From an uncultured Prevotella sp. (GTDB lineage: Bacteria > Bacteroidota > Bacteroidia > Bacteroidales > Bacteroidaceae), in assembly GCA_900769275.1 (NCBI GenBank), contig CAAGGA010000067.1:1-9211 (forward strand): 9,211 nucleotides of DNA, read 5' to 3'. The translations under genes were made by a program, and so were the position numbers. Of the stretch, positions 7,903 to 9,211 are shown in pieces (the first letter of the stretch is position 1; each line of letters begins with the position of its first letter). The notes beneath the pieces are model-generated. The model made no database searches, had not been told where the DNA came from, and worked only from the letters and a program-made list of their open reading frames with translations.

Positions 7903-7990
7903 CATAGCCGTATAACCGTATAATCGTATAACCGCATAACCGCATAACCGCATAACCACATAACCGCATAACCACATAACCGTATAACCG
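7903..7990 (+). repeat. Tandem octamer array, YATAACCR x11
   Basis: Eleven 8-bp units run head to tail without interruption: CATAGCCG, TATAACCG, TATAATCG, TATAACCG, CATAACCG twice, CATAACCA, CATAACCG, CATAACCA, CATAACCG and TATAACCG. Variation is confined to a few positions and looks like drift after tandem expansion. The array ends 16 nt before the start codon at 8007, followed by nine A, so changes in unit number would move the left arm relative to the gene without changing the immediate leader. Confidence 0.95.
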
Positions 7991-8006
7991 AAAAAAAAAC
8001 AAAACC

Positions 8007-9104
8007 ATGACCATTAAAAGAATACTGTCAATAATTGCTGTCAGCATGAGTTGTCTGACAGCCGCTCAGGCACAAACTGACTTCAGGCATATCAACCTCA
8101 AGGAAGCTCTCGCTGCGGCCAAGAAGGAAAAGAAACTTGTCTTTGTGGATTTCTATACCGACTGGTGCGGACCATGCAAGAGGATGGCTGCCGAAGTTTT
8201 CCCACAGAAGAACCTTGGTGATTACATGAACAAAAGGTTCGTAAGCATCAAGCTCAACGCTGAGAAGGAAGGAAAGGAGGATGCCAAGCACTATGGTGTC
8301 AGCGCATATCCTACATTCTATGTCCTCGATGCCGAGGGTGAGAAGAAGTTACAGATTACGGGATTCATGGATGCCGAGAGCTTCATGGCGAAGATAAACA
8401 CCGGACTTGACCCCAAGATGAGCATCGAAGCCATGAGCGAACGCTACAGCAAAGGGGAACGCACACCGGCTCTCGTCAATGCCTGGGCACTGCATCACAT
8501 GGAAAAGGGCGACGAGACGACAGGCTTTGCCATCGTCAAGGAATACTACGAGTCGCTGAAAGAGAAAGATTTGCTAAAGGAAGAGAACGCTTTTCTATTC
8601 ACAAGATATACCGTCTCTCTCTCCGAACCTATGGGAATCTTCATGACAGACCATCGCAATGACTTTGCAGAGACTGTGCGACCTGTAATCAACAAAAAAG
8701 TGCAGACGCTCTTCCATCGTGAAGCAAACACTTATTTCTCCGGCTACCGTTGGGCAGAGAATAAATTCGTAGAGTCAGAATATCAGGCCTTGAAAGCAAA
8801 GATTTCTGCCCTCGGTCTCGACAAAAGCTATGCCTATGCTCCCATGTTCAAGCTCATCGAAGCCCGTGTAGCCACTCAGGATGACGGACAGTTCTTCGCA
8901 GCGTGCAAGGCTGAGTATGACAACCTGGAGCCTAACGACAAGACTTTGCTAATCCTCAACCTCACACGCCTCATCACGACAGATGACCAGAACGTTCTGA
9001 AAGACATCTCTTCTTTCGTACGTCAGCGCCTTGCTACGATGGACACTTCCACCATCAGCCTTTGCGCCAGCCTGCTCAAGAGCGTAGAGGAAAAGATTAA
9101 GTAA
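8007..9104 (+). CDS. Exported thioredoxin-fold protein with CGPC active site
   Basis: This 365-aa protein has a type I signal peptide (residues 1-22, probable cleavage after AQA before Gln23). Residues about 29-130 are a thioredoxin-like domain of the kind common in Bacteroidetes: EALAAAKKEKKLVFVDFY, then WCGPCK with Cys54 and Cys57, and the cis-proline loop SAYPTF with Pro102. Both catalytic cysteines and the cis-proline are present, so it should be redox-active in the periplasm. The C-terminal 235 residues look mostly helical and I recognise no domain there; they may be a docking or TPR-like module. The gene lies 187 nt after the PKD-like gene in the same direction. A role in reducing or isomerising disulfides of the cysteine-containing lipoproteins upstream is inference. 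SMSC at residues 13-16 is not a good lipobox. Start 8007 fits the signal peptide. Confidence 0.88.
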   Translation: MTIKRILSIIAVSMSCLTAAQAQTDFRHINLKEALAAAKKEKKLVFVDFYTDWCGPCKRMAAEVFPQKNLGDYMNKRFVSIKLNAEKEGKEDAKHYGVSAYPTFYVLDAEGEKKLQITGFMDAESFMAKINTGLDPKMSIEAMSERYSKGERTPALVNAWALHHMEKGDETTGFAIVKEYYESLKEKDLLKEENAFLFTRYTVSLSEPMGIFMTDHRNDFAETVRPVINKKVQTLFHREANTYFSGYRWAENKFVESEYQALKAKISALGLDKSYAYAPMFKLIEARVATQDDGQFFAACKAEYDNLEPNDKTLLILNLTRLITTDDQNVLKDISSFVRQRLATMDTSTISLCASLLKSVEEKIK

Positions 9105-9128
9105 GATAAAGGAAGATAAAGACAAATG

Positions 9129-9150
9129 AAGTTTCGCGAGGCTTAAACTT
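9129..9150 (+). terminator. Weak stem-loop after the thioredoxin-like gene
   Basis: AAGTTT (9129-9134) and AAACTT (9145-9150) can pair over 6 bp around a 10-nt loop containing TCGCGA. The following bases are GTTTGGTTGTTT rather than a pure T-run, so this is at best a weak terminator. It lies 24 nt after the stop codon and abuts the octamer array. The tract before it has GATAAAG twice (9105-9111 and 9115-9121). Confidence 0.25.
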
Positions 9151-9211
9151 GTTTGGTTGTTTGGTTGTTTGGTTGTATTGTAAATAGAGTTAAATGCTAT
9201 CAACCAAACAA
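9149..9211 (+). repeat. Octamer array TTGTTTGG x3 with start of an inverted arm, cut by window end
   Basis: Three exact copies of TTGTTTGG (9149-9172) plus TTGT are followed by a 24-nt AT-rich spacer. Then comes CAACCAAACAA (9201-9211), the exact reverse complement of TTGTTTGGTTG. The right arm probably continues past the window. The arrangement repeats that of the two spacers upstream and uses the same octamer as 6035-6070. It could act as a transcription end or mRNA-protecting hairpin. Confidence 0.85.

Larger units (their letters stand above)
7820..8006. other. Repeat-rich 187-nt spacer before the thioredoxin-like gene
   Basis: The spacer consists almost wholly of two opposed octamer arrays (left arm 7831-7868, right arm 7903-7990) around a central stretch, ending in an A-run and the ATG at 8007. 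The centre contains GGCTA and TAGCC (7887-7891 and 7905-7909), a possible small inner stem. TATCTTCG at 7836-7843 resembles a -7 box in seven of eight positions but lacks an upstream partner. Whether transcription passes through or restarts here is open. Confidence 0.7.

Noticed and set aside
7831..7990. CRISPR array
   Set aside because: The repeat unit is 8 bp and directly tandem, with no spacers of constant length and no cas genes nearby.
8007..8054. Lipoprotein signal in the thioredoxin-like protein (Cys16)
   Set aside because: Residues SMS before Cys16 do not fit the lipobox, and a good type I cleavage site (AQA) follows at residues 20-22.

Overview
The window reads as a chromosomal segment from a Bacteroidales bacterium, probably Prevotellaceae-like; genus is a guess. 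The grounds are a SusC/SusD outer-membrane pair, lipoproteins with acidic residues after the lipid cysteine, no Shine-Dalgarno sequences but A-rich leaders, and a TAnnTTTG-type promoter core. All five genes are on the + strand, with moderate-GC coding and AT-rich spacers.

Layout. Positions 1-334 are an upstream regulatory region with two small hairpins, a good Bacteroidetes -7 box (220-227) and a leader of about 100 nt. Then come susC-like (335-3457), susD-like (3481-5112) and a DUF4843 lipoprotein (5131-6024), with gaps of only 23 and 18 nt, so they are almost certainly one transcript. A 184-nt spacer rich in repeats precedes a PKD-like family lipoprotein (6209-7819). A second, 187-nt repeat-rich spacer precedes an exported thioredoxin-fold protein with a CGPC motif (8007-9104). 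A third repeat-rich spacer starts at 9105 and runs off the window.

How it works. SusC is a TonB-dependent outer-membrane barrel and SusD its surface lid that captures ligand. The DUF4843 and PKD-like lipoproteins probably join them at the cell surface. As I recall, the same four-gene order occurs at BT2264-BT2261 of Bacteroides thetaiotaomicron, whose products form a complex found with bound peptides. No glycan-degrading enzyme, peptidase, sigma factor or anti-sigma gene is visible here, so the substrate cannot be read from this window. The thioredoxin-like protein may service cysteines in the exported lipoproteins, which carry several each.

The most unusual material lies between the genes. 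Each of the last three spacers starts with G/T-rich 8-bp words just after the stop codon. The first two then have A/C-rich 8-bp words running up to the next start codon, and the third shows the beginning of such an arm at the window edge. In two of the three spacers the arms are clearly complementary. The words differ (TTGTTTGG versus YATAACCG) but the period of 8 and the arm order are the same. The first spacer also holds a perfect 14-bp-arm palindrome. The protein-coding content is a familiar SusCD-type locus, not a new system; the octamer spacers are what deserve a second look.
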